Assembly (NCBI GenBank): GCA_965221545.1
Contig: OZ244901.1
Span: 3,968,001-4,032,000 of the forward strand
Direction: 5' to 3'
Length of the DNA stretch: 64,000 nt
From: JAJEFO01 sp022819605
GTDB taxonomy: Bacteria > Pseudomonadota > Alphaproteobacteria > Rhodobacterales > Rhodobacteraceae
This document shows positions 10,075 to 19,832 of this stretch, in pieces (position 1 is the stretch's first letter; the number at the start of each line of letters is the position of its first letter). The position numbers and the translations under genes were made by a program. A model generated the notes under the pieces. That model ran no database searches. It was not told where the DNA came from and was given only the letters and a program-made list of their open reading frames with translations.

Positions 10075-11631
10075 TCAGTCAGCTTCGACGTGGTAGACGC
10101 CCGTTGCGGAACCATCCGTGAAACCCGCGTTGAATGCGCCGACGAAGCCTGCGGGCCGCTGAAGTGGTGCACCGTATGCGTTGGCGGACCATGCGCCAGA
10201 AGTAGCGCCAACCTCGCCGGAACGGTATTCGTGATCGGCGTCAATCGCACCGTTGGCAAAGTTGTCGGTGGTCGAGGCGCGCGGCGACAAGGCAACAACC
10301 CAGTTAGCGTTAACGTGACCGCTTCCAGCGGAACCAGTGGCAGCAGAGAAGTTCCTAATCGTGCCGCTGATGGCTGCGTCAGTAGCGCCGAAGGTTGCCT
10401 TGAGGCTGGCGTCGGCGACGAAGTGACCGGAAGAGTGTTGCGCGGTCGCGCCGGTTCCGATGGTGCGCTCCGAGAAGCCTCCTGCCATGCCGTCGTAGGA
10501 AGCCGTAAGGTCCGAGGCGCGCGTGACCGTAGCTGCGCCGTCCGCGCCCAAGTCATTTCTAGTCCAGTTGAGGCCGTCCAGATTGCCTGCTGCACCCTGC
10601 GTGGCATCGCTTCTCGAAGCCGCATGATGCGCGACGGTAGTGCCGTCAAGCCAGTAGCCATAAACGGCACCATTGTTCGCGACCTGGTAGCCCGATCCAT
10701 CGTCCGTAGGTGCGTAGAACTGTGCAGGGTCATTCGGGACGAAATGGACGGTCCCTCTGATCACACTGTTTTCTATCGTGCAGGTGACAGTAGAGACACA
10801 AGTCAGCATGCCGGGAATGCCTTTCCAGGTGCCGGCCACGTCTGTTCCAACCGCGATCTCTGTTACAGTCGACGCAACGGTGAAAGTCGTGGTGCTGGCG
10901 TCCTTGGCCCTGATGGTGTCGGAATTACCGTTGATTTCCCGGAAGGTTCGTCCGGGCGTGCCGACACGCATTAGTTCCGAGGTCCCGGGGACCAAATCGT
11001 ATGCGACGCTAGCACTGATGGTGACGGGGTCTGCACTCAGCCCGGTCGCGGCGATGGCAGCCTTGATCGCCGTTGCGACTGCATTGTTTCGTGCCGCAGC
11101 GACCTTTGTTTCGTCGGTAGACGTGCCCATAAGGGTTTCCACGATCTTCATCAGCGAATTGCCGGTGGTATCGGCAAGGATGGCCTTGATCTCAGCCAAA
11201 GCGTCCTTTGCAGCCATGACGTCGGCAGCAACGGAATTCATTTGCTCGGCAGAAAGACCGGCGGTGTCAATGCCTTCCAAAGTCTGGACGGCGGCAGCTG
11301 CCTTTGCCTCCTCAGCCATGACGAGTGCCGTGGCTGCGAGAACGGTCTGGGCGTTGTCTTCCGCCAAACGCGAATCGCCGTCAACCTTGGCGGTGCTGAT
11401 GCTCGCAGACGCTGTTCTTGCACCGGCAAGCAGTGCCATGGCTTGCTTTCTGGCCGCGAGTGCTGCGTTCTTCGCTGCGGCGGAAGTTTCAAGCGCCGTC
11501 GGGCCTGCCGGTTCCGTCGGTTCCGTAGGTTCCGTCGGTGCCGCTGGCGTGTCGTCGCCACCACCGCAGCCTGCCAGTGCCAGCATTGCCACAAGCAGGG
11601 CAGCCGGCAATAGTTTCAAGTTCGAGTTCAT
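10075..11631 (-). CDS. Surface lipoprotein A with TbpB-like C-terminal barrel
   Basis: A 518-residue lipoprotein. The signal peptide MNSNLKLLPAALLVAMLALAG ends in lipobox LAGC (Cys22). A Pro/Thr-rich linker with TEP repeats and an Ala-rich, probably helical region (about residues 45-200) follow. The C-terminal half has the signature shared by all five paralogues here: a GIPG segment with a close Cys pair, GTVHFVPNDP, YGYWL, GGFSERT, SGHFVADASLKATFG and ISGTIRNF. The last segments are the strand pattern of TbpB-like/Slam-client barrels. It starts 79 bases after porin A in one operon. Surface export through the Slam at 19833 is inferred; the ligand is unknown. Confidence 0.78.
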   Translation of the reverse strand: MNSNLKLLPAALLVAMLALAGCGGGDDTPAAPTEPTEPTEPAGPTALETSAAAKNAALAARKQAMALLAGARTASASISTAKVDGDSRLAEDNAQTVLAATALVMAEEAKAAAAVQTLEGIDTAGLSAEQMNSVAADVMAAKDALAEIKAILADTTGNSLMKIVETLMGTSTDETKVAAARNNAVATAIKAAIAATGLSADPVTISASVAYDLVPGTSELMRVGTPGRTFREINGNSDTIRAKDASTTTFTVASTVTEIAVGTDVAGTWKGIPGMLTCVSTVTCTIENSVIRGTVHFVPNDPAQFYAPTDDGSGYQVANNGAVYGYWLDGTTVAHHAASRSDATQGAAGNLDGLNWTRNDLGADGAATVTRASDLTASYDGMAGGFSERTIGTGATAQHSSGHFVADASLKATFGATDAAISGTIRNFSAATGSAGSGHVNANWVVALSPRASTTDNFANGAIDADHEYRSGEVGATSGAWSANAYGAPLQRPAGFVGAFNAGFTDGSATGVYHVEAD

Positions 11632-11710
11632 GTGCTTTGCTCCTTGCTAAGCGTTTGTTGGTTCGCGGGCCGAAGGACCCGCCCTTGGTTTGTTTTCTCC
11701 GAGTGTCGGA

Positions 11711-12643
11711 TCAGAACGCCATTCCCAAGCCGAGCGACCAAGTGTCCTTGCTCGTGCCCGTGGGATCGGGATCTGTGGAGGCAGGTCCGCGGTTGTCGTA
11801 TCCGTACTCGGAATTGCCGTACCCGAACTTCACCTTGGCTCCGCCACCCAGATCGAAAGTGGCCGCAACGCCGAAGCCGGTATTGTCCGCGCTTCCGTTG
11901 TCGTGCCGGCCGAAATTGACGTTGACCGCCGTTGCACCGAACGCGTATGTCGCGCCAGCGCCCACGTGCGTGATATCGGCGGCGTTATCGTTGCTCAGCC
12001 GGGAGTAGTTGACCGCGCCGCTGATGTCGCCAAAGGCGGCCGTGACGCTTACGCCGGCGATGCTGGAATTGTCATGCTGCTGGACGCCGGCGCCAATGCC
12101 GAAGTCGCCGAAGGCTCCCGAGACGCCCGCCGCGATGATGTCGCCGTTGGTGTCATCCTCTTCCTGCTCGAACGAGACGGCAACCCCGAGGGTCCCGAAC
12201 GTGTTGTTGTAGCGCAGGATGTTGAGGCCGTCGAGGCCAGCGTTGCCGTTGAAGCCGGCATGGCCGGTCTCGTTGTCCGCGATCGATCCGGCGCCATTGA
12301 CTTCTGCCAGCGCCCAGTCGAAGGCACCGTCGGTGTCTCCCAAGGTGACGGTTCCGAACGCGCCGCCCACGTGCACGGCGTATTTGTTTTCGCCGGCATT
12401 GTCGTCAAAGTTGAGCGCCGTGCCAAACGCCAGTCCTGCGTCGGTCGTGCCCGCCAGCGTGAAAGTGACGTCTGCGTCCATATGGAACATCGCATCGCCG
12501 CTGCCGCCGTCCGCGAGGCCCATTTCGGCCGAGCCTGAGAGCGCTACAGGAGGAGGAGCCTCCTCAGCCATTGCCATTTCCTGGGCGTACGTCGCAGACG
12601 ACATCGTCACGAGTGCCGTAGTCGCTAGAAGTGTCCTCTTCAT
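11711..12643 (-). CDS. Outer-membrane porin A
   Basis: A 310-residue porin-like protein. The signal peptide MKRTLLATTALVTMSSATYAQ is followed by an acidic stretch MAMAEEAPPP absent from the paralogues, then alternating beta-strand segments rich in Gly/Asp (SGSAEMGLADGGSGDAMF, DVTFTLAGTTDAGLAFG, FGTVTLGDTDGAFDWAL) and a C-terminal Phe (SLGLGMAF), as in alphaproteobacterial trimeric porins. The start at 12643 has AGAGGA upstream and keeps the ACAGAACAG-type leader found before the other porins here. It is the most diverged of the group related to 13848, 49682 and 54603. It heads an operon with lipoprotein A. Confidence 0.85.
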   Translation of the reverse strand: MKRTLLATTALVTMSSATYAQEMAMAEEAPPPVALSGSAEMGLADGGSGDAMFHMDADVTFTLAGTTDAGLAFGTALNFDDNAGENKYAVHVGGAFGTVTLGDTDGAFDWALAEVNGAGSIADNETGHAGFNGNAGLDGLNILRYNNTFGTLGVAVSFEQEEDDTNGDIIAAGVSGAFGDFGIGAGVQQHDNSSIAGVSVTAAFGDISGAVNYSRLSNDNAADITHVGAGATYAFGATAVNVNFGRHDNGSADNTGFGVAATFDLGGGAKVKFGYGNSEYGYDNRGPASTDPDPTGTSKDTWSLGLGMAF

Positions 12644-13847
12644 TATCATGTCCTCTTTCTGTTCTGTAGCCAGAATCCATTTCCGCGATGCTCGTGGTTG
12701 CGAGATGAAAGGGCGCCAAGGAGGCTTTTTCCTTATGCCGCATGAATGTTGCCACGATGCAACGGGACCTGAGGCGCCTCGGACCCGACGCAACTTGTTT
12801 GCCAATTGCTTGCCAATGGTTTGCCAGTCCGACGTGCAAAAATACGCACACCTGGGCTCGTGCAGGGATCAACTCCACGCAAACTCTTGTCAGGGTCCGC
12901 CCCGTTCAGAGCTGGGTGGCCTCGTCCACGATTCCGCTCGTGATCTGCAACTCATGGTGGCTCCCGACAAGCATCGCCAATGGCGCCGAATGCCGCAAAG
13001 GACCCTCAATTTCGTACTTAGGGTTGAATCTCATTCGTGCCATGGCTCTTGTACTTCCCCGGACTGTTTGCCAGCGGACAGGGAGGCATGCCGTACAGTT
13101 CCACGACATCCGCTGTCCCGTGAGGATCGCGCTTGCCCGATTGGATTTCCACTCAGCGGTGCATGCGGATACCCGGTTGGGTCTCGAACCAGGCAGTGCG
13201 TACGCGCCGATGTGTCGAGCGCCTCCTCGGCGATGAACTGGTTCTTGATCTATTCCCGTTCAAAGACCATCAGCGCTTGACGGCGTGGACAGCACAGCAA
13301 ATTCTGCAGGGCTGAACGGAAATTTCTTCAAGAGATTTCAATGATCTCGATGCCCGGAGGCAGTTCCGTCCTGTCCAGCTCGATTTCGCAGTCCGCGAAT
13401 GCGCGGGCCGACGGCAGGTTTTGAGCGCGGGGGGCACCCAACGCAATTGGGGCATCGCCTGACCAGCGATGCGCCTTGACACCACCGAAGAGCTTGTGCG
13501 CCTGGACGTTGCCAAGGGCGTTGTCCAGAGGGATTGGAGATCATCTTCGGAAAATGCAGTCCGCTCCGCCAGCTTGGCGTTGACAAACCCATGAGCGCGG
13601 TAAAGGCTTTAGAGCTTGGCCTAAACAATCAGAAAAGGCACTCCACCTTGCGACCCGGAACACCGCAGGGCGAACAGCAGACAGTTGTTGCCGTTTTGCA
13701 ACTCCTGTACCACCATAGTTGATACATCATGCCCGCGAACTTTACATCTGTATCGAATTTCATATCAGTGTTGTGCGGGCCAAGATGGATTTGATTGCTG
13801 TATGGCCTGACTGAACTCAAACTACAGATCAGAATGAGGACACGATA
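12644..13847. other. Divergent intergenic region between porin operons A and B, with possible gene remnants
   Basis: The 1.2 kb between the two divergent porin starts must hold both promoters. On the minus strand, peptides that look protein-like occur without usable starts: one ending at 13328 (KLFGGVKAHRWSGDAPIALG, later ELPPGIEIIEIS) and one at 12906-13109 (MRFNPKYEIEGPLRHSAPLA). I do not recognise either family; they look like decayed ends of small genes. Confidence 0.3.
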
Positions 13848-14738
13848 ATGAAGAAAGCACTTCTTGCGACTACGGCACTCGTGACGATGTCGGGCGCGGC
13901 CTATGCCCAGGGCGTGACGCTCTCGGGTTTTGCCGAAATGGGAGTCGCCGACGGCGGCAGTGGCGACGCAGAGTTCCATCAAGACGTTGACGTCACCTTC
14001 AAGATGGAGTCCATGACGGACGCGGGCCTGACTTTCGGTACGGCGGTTGACCTTGACGAAGACGCCGGTTCCGTGGGCTCCGACGACTTCGGTGTTGCGG
14101 CTTACATCAAGGGCCCATTCGGAAACGTCACTTTGGGTGACACCGACGGCGGCTTCGACTGGGCGCTGTCCGAGGTCGGTGGTGCCGGCGCGATCGCCGA
14201 CAACCATACGGGTCACGCCGGCTACAACGGCAACAGCGGCCTTGACGGCGCAAACGACGGCCAGATCCTACGTTACGACAACTCCTTCGGGGACCTTGGG
14301 ATTGCCCTCTCGTTCGAGCAGGACGCAGACGGCAGCGGCAACGGCGACGTCATCGGCGTCGGCGCCAAGGGCGGCTTCGGCGATTTCGGCATTGGCGTCG
14401 GCTTCCAGCAGCATGACAACGCCAGCATCTCCGGCGTGAGCGTCACGGCTGCCTTCGGAGAGATCAGCGGCGCGCTGAACTACTCCCAGAACAGTCCCGA
14501 CATGGGTGCCAACACCACGCACCTCGGTGTAGGCGCGACCTACTCGTCCGGCGCCACGACGGTCAACGTCAACTTCGGCCAGACCGACACGGGCGGCATG
14601 GAAGACACCGGCTTCGGTGTGGCGGCCGCGTACGGCCTAGGCGGCGGAGCCACGCTCCAGTTCGGATACGGCAATTCCGACATGGCTGACGGCAGCACGT
14701 CGGACACCTGGTCCCTCGGCTTGGCGATGAGCTTCTAG
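13848..14738 (+). CDS. Outer-membrane porin B
   Basis: A 296-residue porin with signal peptide MKKALLATTALVTMSGAAYAQ, repeated Gly/Asp-rich beta-strand segments and a terminal Phe (SLGLAMSF). It is about 95% like the identical porins at 49682 and 54603, differing mainly in loops (for example DLDEDAGSVGSDDFGV against DLDEVASNVGADDAGV). The leader CTACAGATCAGAATGAGGAC just before the ATG is shared by these copies and holds the GAGGA ribosome-binding site. The lipoprotein B gene follows after 68 bases that contain a GCGGG/CCCGC hairpin (14758-14773), also found in the other operons. Confidence 0.88.
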   Translation: MKKALLATTALVTMSGAAYAQGVTLSGFAEMGVADGGSGDAEFHQDVDVTFKMESMTDAGLTFGTAVDLDEDAGSVGSDDFGVAAYIKGPFGNVTLGDTDGGFDWALSEVGGAGAIADNHTGHAGYNGNSGLDGANDGQILRYDNSFGDLGIALSFEQDADGSGNGDVIGVGAKGGFGDFGIGVGFQQHDNASISGVSVTAAFGEISGALNYSQNSPDMGANTTHLGVGATYSSGATTVNVNFGQTDTGGMEDTGFGVAAAYGLGGGATLQFGYGNSDMADGSTSDTWSLGLAMSF

Positions 14739-14806
14739 ACAACCCTTCAACCTACATGCGGGTCTCAGCCCGCGAACCAACAAACGCTTAGCAAGGAGCA
14801 AAGCAC

Positions 14807-16048
14807 ATGAACTCGAACTTGAAACTATTGCCGGCTACCCTGCTTGTAGCAGTGCTGGCACTGGCAGGCTGCGGAGGGAGCGGGAGCGACGACACGATGC
14901 CGCCGCCGCCGCCGCCGCCCACGCCAGAGGAACAGTGCAGGGACGACGGCGGAATCTACGAAGACGGCGAGTGCAAGTCCGCTGACGATCTCAGGGAAGA
15001 GGGCGCGCAGGATGTCGCGGACGAGGAAAAGGCGAAGGCCATGGAGGCAATGGCCAAGAAGTTGCGTGGACTTCTGGCCGTCGCCGCTGTCGCGCCTGCA
15101 GCTACGGAACCTGCGAGCGGCACGCCATCTGCCGATGTCGTTACCGCACTAGAAGCAGCCAAGAGTGCCGATAATGGCGAGGGCATGGAAGAAAAGGCCC
15201 ACGTCATGGTGTACAACAACAAGGGCCCGAATATCAAAGCGTCTGTGGATGCAACTTCTGTTGCCGTTGCTGACTTGATGCCCAAGCTGGTCATGGGTTC
15301 CGGATTCGCGACAGGCTCTGCGGAAATCAAAAGTCACGATGGTGGAAGTACTGTCCGTGGGTCTTACAACGGTGCAACCGGCGGATACGTCTGTACCGCT
15401 GCCGCTACTGATTGCACATCGCGGAGAACCAAGGATGGCATTAGGCTCTTGGGATCTTGGAACTTCAATCCGGATGCTGGACAGAAGTTCGACGTAGCAG
15501 ATGCGCATTACGCCGAGTTTGGCTGGTGGCTTGACGAAGGCATTACCACTGCAGATGCCGCGCAGGTTGGTGCTTGGTATGACGTGGAAGAGACTTCCGG
15601 TACCGAGATAGCTCTTTCTGCAACTGACGCCGTGACCGGAACGGCTACCTACAAAGGACAGGCGGTCGGCAAGGCTGCGTACTACCACTCACAATCCGAT
15701 TCCAATGTCGGTGGAGCCTTTACTGCGGATGCTGAACTGAATGCCGATTTTGATACCAATATGCTCGGTGGATCCATCACGGGCTTCGATGTTGGTGGAA
15801 TGAATCCGGGCTGGTCTGTCGAGTTGGTGAAGCATGCCATAACCGGCACTGGCCTGGCTCCAGCTACCGCCACCGCCATGACGAAATGGACCATCAACGG
15901 AACCGCAGGAGACGCGGGTGGTACGTGGTCGGCGTATTTCTACGGCACACCCGCAAAAGAGCACCAGCCGTCGGGCGTTGCCGGAGGTTTCCAGGCCCAA
16001 TACGAAAGCGATGGCTTCATGGTCGGCGCGTTTGGAGCCGAAAGGTAA
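14807..16048 (+). CDS. Surface lipoprotein B with TbpB-like C-terminal barrel
   Basis: A 413-residue lipoprotein with the same leader as its paralogues (MNSNLKLLPATLLVAVLALAGC) and lipobox LAGC. After a Pro run the N-terminal segment is Glu/Asp-rich and helical (EEQCRDDGGIYEDGECKSAD, later DEEKAKAMEAMAKKLRGLL). The C-terminal part has the Cys pair in GGYVCTAAATDCTSRR, GSWNFNPDAG, FGWWLDEG, GGAFTADAELNADF, GGSITGFDVGG and the end GVAGGFQAQYESDGFMVGAF. It resembles lipoprotein E (53284) most. An AAGGAG site precedes the ATG. The close of the barrel (VGAFGAER) fits Slam-client lipoproteins; surface location is inferred. Confidence 0.78.
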   Translation: MNSNLKLLPATLLVAVLALAGCGGSGSDDTMPPPPPPPTPEEQCRDDGGIYEDGECKSADDLREEGAQDVADEEKAKAMEAMAKKLRGLLAVAAVAPAATEPASGTPSADVVTALEAAKSADNGEGMEEKAHVMVYNNKGPNIKASVDATSVAVADLMPKLVMGSGFATGSAEIKSHDGGSTVRGSYNGATGGYVCTAAATDCTSRRTKDGIRLLGSWNFNPDAGQKFDVADAHYAEFGWWLDEGITTADAAQVGAWYDVEETSGTEIALSATDAVTGTATYKGQAVGKAAYYHSQSDSNVGGAFTADAELNADFDTNMLGGSITGFDVGGMNPGWSVELVKHAITGTGLAPATATAMTKWTINGTAGDAGGTWSAYFYGTPAKEHQPSGVAGGFQAQYESDGFMVGAFGAER

Positions 16049-16075
16049 TAGCCTAGTCTCCCGACTAACACTTAC

Positions 16076-16105
16076 CCCGGCCTGTCATGGGCCGGGATTT
16101 TCATT
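16076..16105 (+). terminator. Intrinsic terminator after lipoprotein B
   Basis: CCCGGCC (16076-16082) pairs with GGCCGGG (16090-16096) and is followed by ATTTTCATTTTC. The same hairpin with flanking sequence recurs at 52570 and 53222. Confidence 0.75.
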
Positions 16106-16169
16106 TTCGGGGCGTCAGGTTAGAACACGGTCCTGAAAAAGTATCCATTCGACTTCGTCCGCCCTCGTC

Positions 16170-16880
16170 ATGTCCGCCGGCATCGCCGCGACGGAACCGA
16201 CGATTGGCGGTGTTGCCCGAATGGGCGATATCGGCACGCATGGTCCCGATGTCGGCTTCGGCAGACGTATCCGCATCAGCTTCACGCCTCCGGCGAGACG
16301 GACAATGGCCTTGCGTTCGGCGGCTCAATCCACGCTGTCGACGCCGGTGGCGGCGCTGCAGGCACGGGAGACAGCGCGCGCGTGGTCGGCGCGTTTGGCA
16401 CGATCACCCTCGGCGACGCTGCCGGTGCCGCAAAACAAGCGGTTGGCCAGGAAGGGTGCGCAGGCATGATCCGGCCTGGACGCTTGGACGAAATCACCCG
16501 TATCGAGGATCTCGGTACTCCCGACCACTCGCCGGGATCGCGCCTCGGGCACGCTTTCGCTGCGCGCTTCGGCTGACAGCCTTGGACCGGAAACTGATCA
16601 GGCGTTAAGGGAGCCAAAGCCCACGGCATCGGCGGTGCCGGATACGGGATCGGCGTCGACAACCCGGCGACGACCGGAACGTTGTTGCTGGCCTTGGCGC
16701 CGGGTACGGCGATGCAGAAGTCACGCCAGTTTTCGGCTCCAATGACGACAACAACCCCGCTGCTGAAGACGATGCGTACGGTGCTTCCGCATCCTTCGTT
16801 TCCGGTTCAGCCACTTTCACCGCTTTCGCTTCGAACAATGACGACACACACACGCGACGCTGGCTTTCCAGAACCCATCG
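16170..16880 (+). pseudogene. Decayed porin gene, type of porin C
   Basis: Broken frames after lipoprotein B carry fragments of the porin C family: MSAGIAATEPTIGG and RIRISFT (compare MSTGIAFAEVSVGG and RVRISFTATGE in the porin at 18518), then in the next frame VVGAFGTITLGDAAGAAKQA (compare VAGAFGKVAMGDVNSASKAA) and CAGMIRPGRLDEITRI. Several frameshifts and missing segments rule out an intact product. The same kind of porin start follows lipoprotein sequence at 52639 and 53217, so lipoprotein-terminator-porin was once a repeated unit. Confidence 0.7.
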
Positions 16881-16881
16881 T

Positions 16882-16920
16882 CGAAAATGAAAAGCCCCGC
16901 CGCAAGAAATGCGGCGAGGC
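16882..16920 (-). terminator. Intrinsic terminator after lipoprotein C
   Basis: GCCCCGCCGCA (16894-16904) and TGCGGCGAGGC (16910-16920) form an 11-position stem with a short loop. On the minus strand it is followed by TTTTCATTTTC, 36 bases past the end of lipoprotein C. Confidence 0.8.
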
Positions 16921-16955
16921 TGAATTTTTTAAGGCTTGGCCCGCTTCGGGGCGGA

Positions 16956-18449
16956 TCAGTCCTTGCTGGCGCTGTAGACGCCGGCCGCAGTGCCGTCATC
17001 GAAAGTGGCATGGAAGGCACCCACAAAGCCGCTGGGATTCATCCCTGACTCGCCGTAGGCATCGGCCGTCCACGTGCCGGCGGTAGCGTCTTCCTTGCCG
17101 GGCATGCTGGCACTGGTAACTGCGCCGGTTGTGACGTCGCCGGTAATGCCGACCTGCTCGTTCAGACGCACATACCAGTCCGGGTTCACGTGACTGCCTC
17201 CGGCAAACCCGCTGATTGAGCCGTTCAAGTTAGCATTGGCAGTGGTATCGCCGAATGTGGCGTTCAGCGTGACGTTGGCAGTGAACTCGCCGGAACTTTG
17301 TTTCGTGTCATCACCCGTGCCGACTGTCCGCTCGGAAAATCCGCCTGCATTGCCGCTATAGCTCGCCTCGACGTTGCTAGTTGCTGCTGCGGGGCGATTC
17401 CAAGAAATGCCAGCCGATGGGCTGTCGGCGCGCATGTTTATGGCGTCTGCATCGGTCAGCCAGTAGCCATAGTTACCGACGTTCGTCAGGGTTGTATAAA
17501 CGGCTCCTGCCGACGCCATTATCCAGAGAGTATCCGGATTGTCCGGGGTGAACTCCACGGTACCGGTGATTTTTCCGTCAGTAACGCCGCATGTGACGGA
17601 ATAGCAGATCAGGTCGCCCGGAATGCCCATGTAGGCCACGGCCTCGGTTCCGCCTTGACCGGTAGCTGTTAGAGCCGCCAGAGGAGTTGTGAGATCGGAA
17701 GTAGAGGTGAAGTCCCCAATCATCGTTGCCGCCATTCTGGCAGATCCCGAGATCTGTTCGAATGTCATTCCAGGGTTCGGCGTCATCATTACCGCATCAT
17801 TCGCTACGGTGTTAGCAACAACGGCGGAAGTGAAGCCGCTGATGACGCCAGCGATTGCGTTGTCGACTGCGGTTGCCACTCCGTCGGCCTTGGCCTGCGC
17901 GATCTTGGCGGCGGTGGCGTCGAGTGCCGATCCGGCCTTCACGTCCGCGACTGCCTTGGCCAGGGATCCTGCACCTTTGGCTTCCTGTATGGCCACGATT
18001 TCAGCCAAGCTCTCCTCGGCATTTTCGAGGATGTCCGCGATTCTGGCCATTTCGGCCGCCGACATGGCGGAAGTGTCGATGCCCTCGATTGCCGTGACCG
18101 CATTGGCGGCCTTCATGCGCTCAGCTTCGACTGCCGCCTCGGACCCAAGGACGGTCATGACGTTGTCGTATGCCCCTTGCGAACTGCCGTCGACTTCCAT
18201 CGCGACAGCAGTTGCGACCGTGGCAGCACTTGCCTTCGCAGCAGCATCCAGCAGGCCGGCGGCCGCTTCGCTTGCCGCAGCGGCGGCTCTTTGCGCGTCG
18301 ACCGCATCTTCAAGCGCGTTCGCCGGGGGCTCTGGCGTCGGCATCGGGTCGGTTGGCGTCACGTCGTCGCTGCCGCCCCCTCCGCAACCTGCCAATGCCA
18401 GCATTGCCACAAGCAGGGCAGCCGGCAATAGTTTCAAGTTCGAGTTCAT
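16956..18449 (-). CDS. Surface lipoprotein C with TbpB-like C-terminal barrel
   Basis: A 497-residue lipoprotein with the shared leader and lipobox LAGC. Residues ~45-200 are Ala/Glu-rich and probably form long helices (ALEDAVDAQRAAAAASEAAAG, LEGIDTSAMSAAEMARIADI-like). The barrel part shows GIPGDLICYSVTCG, GTVEFTPDNP, YGYWL, GNAGGFSERTVGTG, SGEFTANVTLNATFG and NGSISGFAGG, close to lipoprotein A. It ends VFSASKD-like without the VGAFGA close of B and E. It is 68 bases downstream of porin C with the same hairpin spacer. Slam-dependent surface display is inferred from the barrel and from the neighbouring Slam. Confidence 0.78.
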   Translation of the reverse strand: MNSNLKLLPAALLVAMLALAGCGGGGSDDVTPTDPMPTPEPPANALEDAVDAQRAAAAASEAAAGLLDAAAKASAATVATAVAMEVDGSSQGAYDNVMTVLGSEAAVEAERMKAANAVTAIEGIDTSAMSAAEMARIADILENAEESLAEIVAIQEAKGAGSLAKAVADVKAGSALDATAAKIAQAKADGVATAVDNAIAGVISGFTSAVVANTVANDAVMMTPNPGMTFEQISGSARMAATMIGDFTSTSDLTTPLAALTATGQGGTEAVAYMGIPGDLICYSVTCGVTDGKITGTVEFTPDNPDTLWIMASAGAVYTTLTNVGNYGYWLTDADAINMRADSPSAGISWNRPAAATSNVEASYSGNAGGFSERTVGTGDDTKQSSGEFTANVTLNATFGDTTANANLNGSISGFAGGSHVNPDWYVRLNEQVGITGDVTTGAVTSASMPGKEDATAGTWTADAYGESGMNPSGFVGAFHATFDDGTAAGVYSASKD

Positions 18450-18517
18450 GTGCTTTGCTCCTTGCTAAGCGTTTGTTGGTTCGCGGGCTGAGACCCGCAT
18501 GTAGGTTGAAGGGTTGA

Positions 18518-19390
18518 CTAGAAGCTCATTGTGAGGCCAAGATCGAAGCTCGAACCGTTCGCGAGGCTGTCGCCATCAACGAAGCCGCCCGTGATTGCCG
18601 CACCTCCGCCCAAGTCGAACGAAGCACCGATGCCGAAGTGGTCCTCGCCTTCCACGCCTTTCGAATTGCCCGAAGCGTAAGCCGAGAAGGTGGCTGCACC
18701 GGAAACGAAGGACGCAGAGGCACTGTACGAATCCACATTGGCAGTGCCGGCAACGCCGTCGTCATAGGATCCGTAGACCAGCTTGACGCTTGCATCGCCA
18801 AGCGCGGCGTTCACGCCAGCAGCAACGGTTTGCATGTCGCCGCGTCGTTCGACGCCGACTCCGAATCCGACGTCGCCGAGGCTGTAGGATATGGCTCCAC
18901 TCAAATCCACATCTTCATCATTAACGGCATCATCATAGTTGGGATTGCCAGCCGAGGCATACATCGTGAGATCGCCCATGGTGTAGTTCCAAAGTGCGCT
19001 CGGGTCGTTGCCACCCCCGATGTACTTGATTTCGTTGAAGTCACCCAAGCCAGTGTAGCCTACGCCCCCTGCATTGCCAACGGCTGCCTTTGAGGCACTG
19101 TTGACGTCGCCCATGGCGACTTTTCCGAACGCGCCGGCGACGTTGACGCTGCCTCCCGTACCTGAAGCGCCACCACCGGCGTTGTCAGCGCGGATTGAAC
19201 CGCCGAACGTAAGGCCATTGTCTGTCTCGCCGGTAGCCGTGAAGCTGATACGGACGCGGCTGCTGAATTTGACGTCTCCACCATCTGTGCTTACCACACC
19301 CATGCGTCCATCACCGCCAACCGACACTTCCGCGAATGCGATGCCAGTGGACATGACAAGCGCGGTTGATGTTAGAAGAATCGTTTTCAT
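18518..19390 (-). CDS. Outer-membrane porin C (distinct subtype)
   Basis: A 290-residue porin with signal peptide MKTILLTSTALVMSTGIAFAE and mature start VSVGGDGRMGVVSTDGGDVK. Strand segments such as RVRISFTATGETDNGLTFGG and VAGAFGKVAMGDVNSASKAA, and the end LGLTMSF, place it with the Rhodobacterales-type porins. It differs clearly from porins A, B, D and E, yet it is the parent type of the broken porin pieces at 16170, 52639 and 53217. The leader CTACAGATCAGAGAGAGGGA gives a strong ribosome-binding site. It heads the operon with lipoprotein C. Confidence 0.88.
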   Translation of the reverse strand: MKTILLTSTALVMSTGIAFAEVSVGGDGRMGVVSTDGGDVKFSSRVRISFTATGETDNGLTFGGSIRADNAGGGASGTGGSVNVAGAFGKVAMGDVNSASKAAVGNAGGVGYTGLGDFNEIKYIGGGNDPSALWNYTMGDLTMYASAGNPNYDDAVNDEDVDLSGAISYSLGDVGFGVGVERRGDMQTVAAGVNAALGDASVKLVYGSYDDGVAGTANVDSYSASASFVSGAATFSAYASGNSKGVEGEDHFGIGASFDLGGGAAITGGFVDGDSLANGSSFDLGLTMSF

Positions 19391-19419
19391 GATTTCCCTC
19401 TCTCTGATCTGTAGTCAGC

Positions 19420-19605
19420 TTTTCGGGTTCGCGAAGGATGGACTGCCCGGACGAACTCGACGGGCTGCGTCGAGTGCTTCCATGCCCTGGCGAAGACCGT
19501 TGGCGGCCTGTGACCAAAGGGATGAGGCAAATGCGGCGATGAAGCGTCCTTGTGAAACACGCCAGCGCGGCTTGACGGCAACGCTCGTTGCGGCCTTCAC
19601 TCGTG
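19420..19605 (+). pseudogene. 5' stub of the metzincin lipoprotein gene
   Basis: From 19420 the sequence closely follows the region upstream of the protease lipoprotein (21400 onward), including GGTTCGCGAAGGATGGACTG and the ATG at 19539 (MKRPCETRQRGLTATLVAA against MKCRHETRPRGLAATLIAA). Similarity ends near 19605, before the lipobox. It sits head-to-head with porin C, as similar stubs do with porins D and E. Confidence 0.75.
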
Positions 19606-19832
19606 CGCGCCTCAAACGGCCCGGCGATGTCGTCCGCCCGGAACGGCCGTCGGGAACGGCCAACGATCAGCCTACCGGGAATTGCTGGCAGGATGCATTG
19701 TCCCCTTGTAGAACTTCCGGGAGTCACCGAGAGTTGATTCGACTGCCGTCGAGTTTGAGGACAGTCGAGCGAAGGGAATTCAATCTCAGTCGGGACGAAG
19801 CGCGTTCCGAAGTTACGAAAGGTCTGCAATCG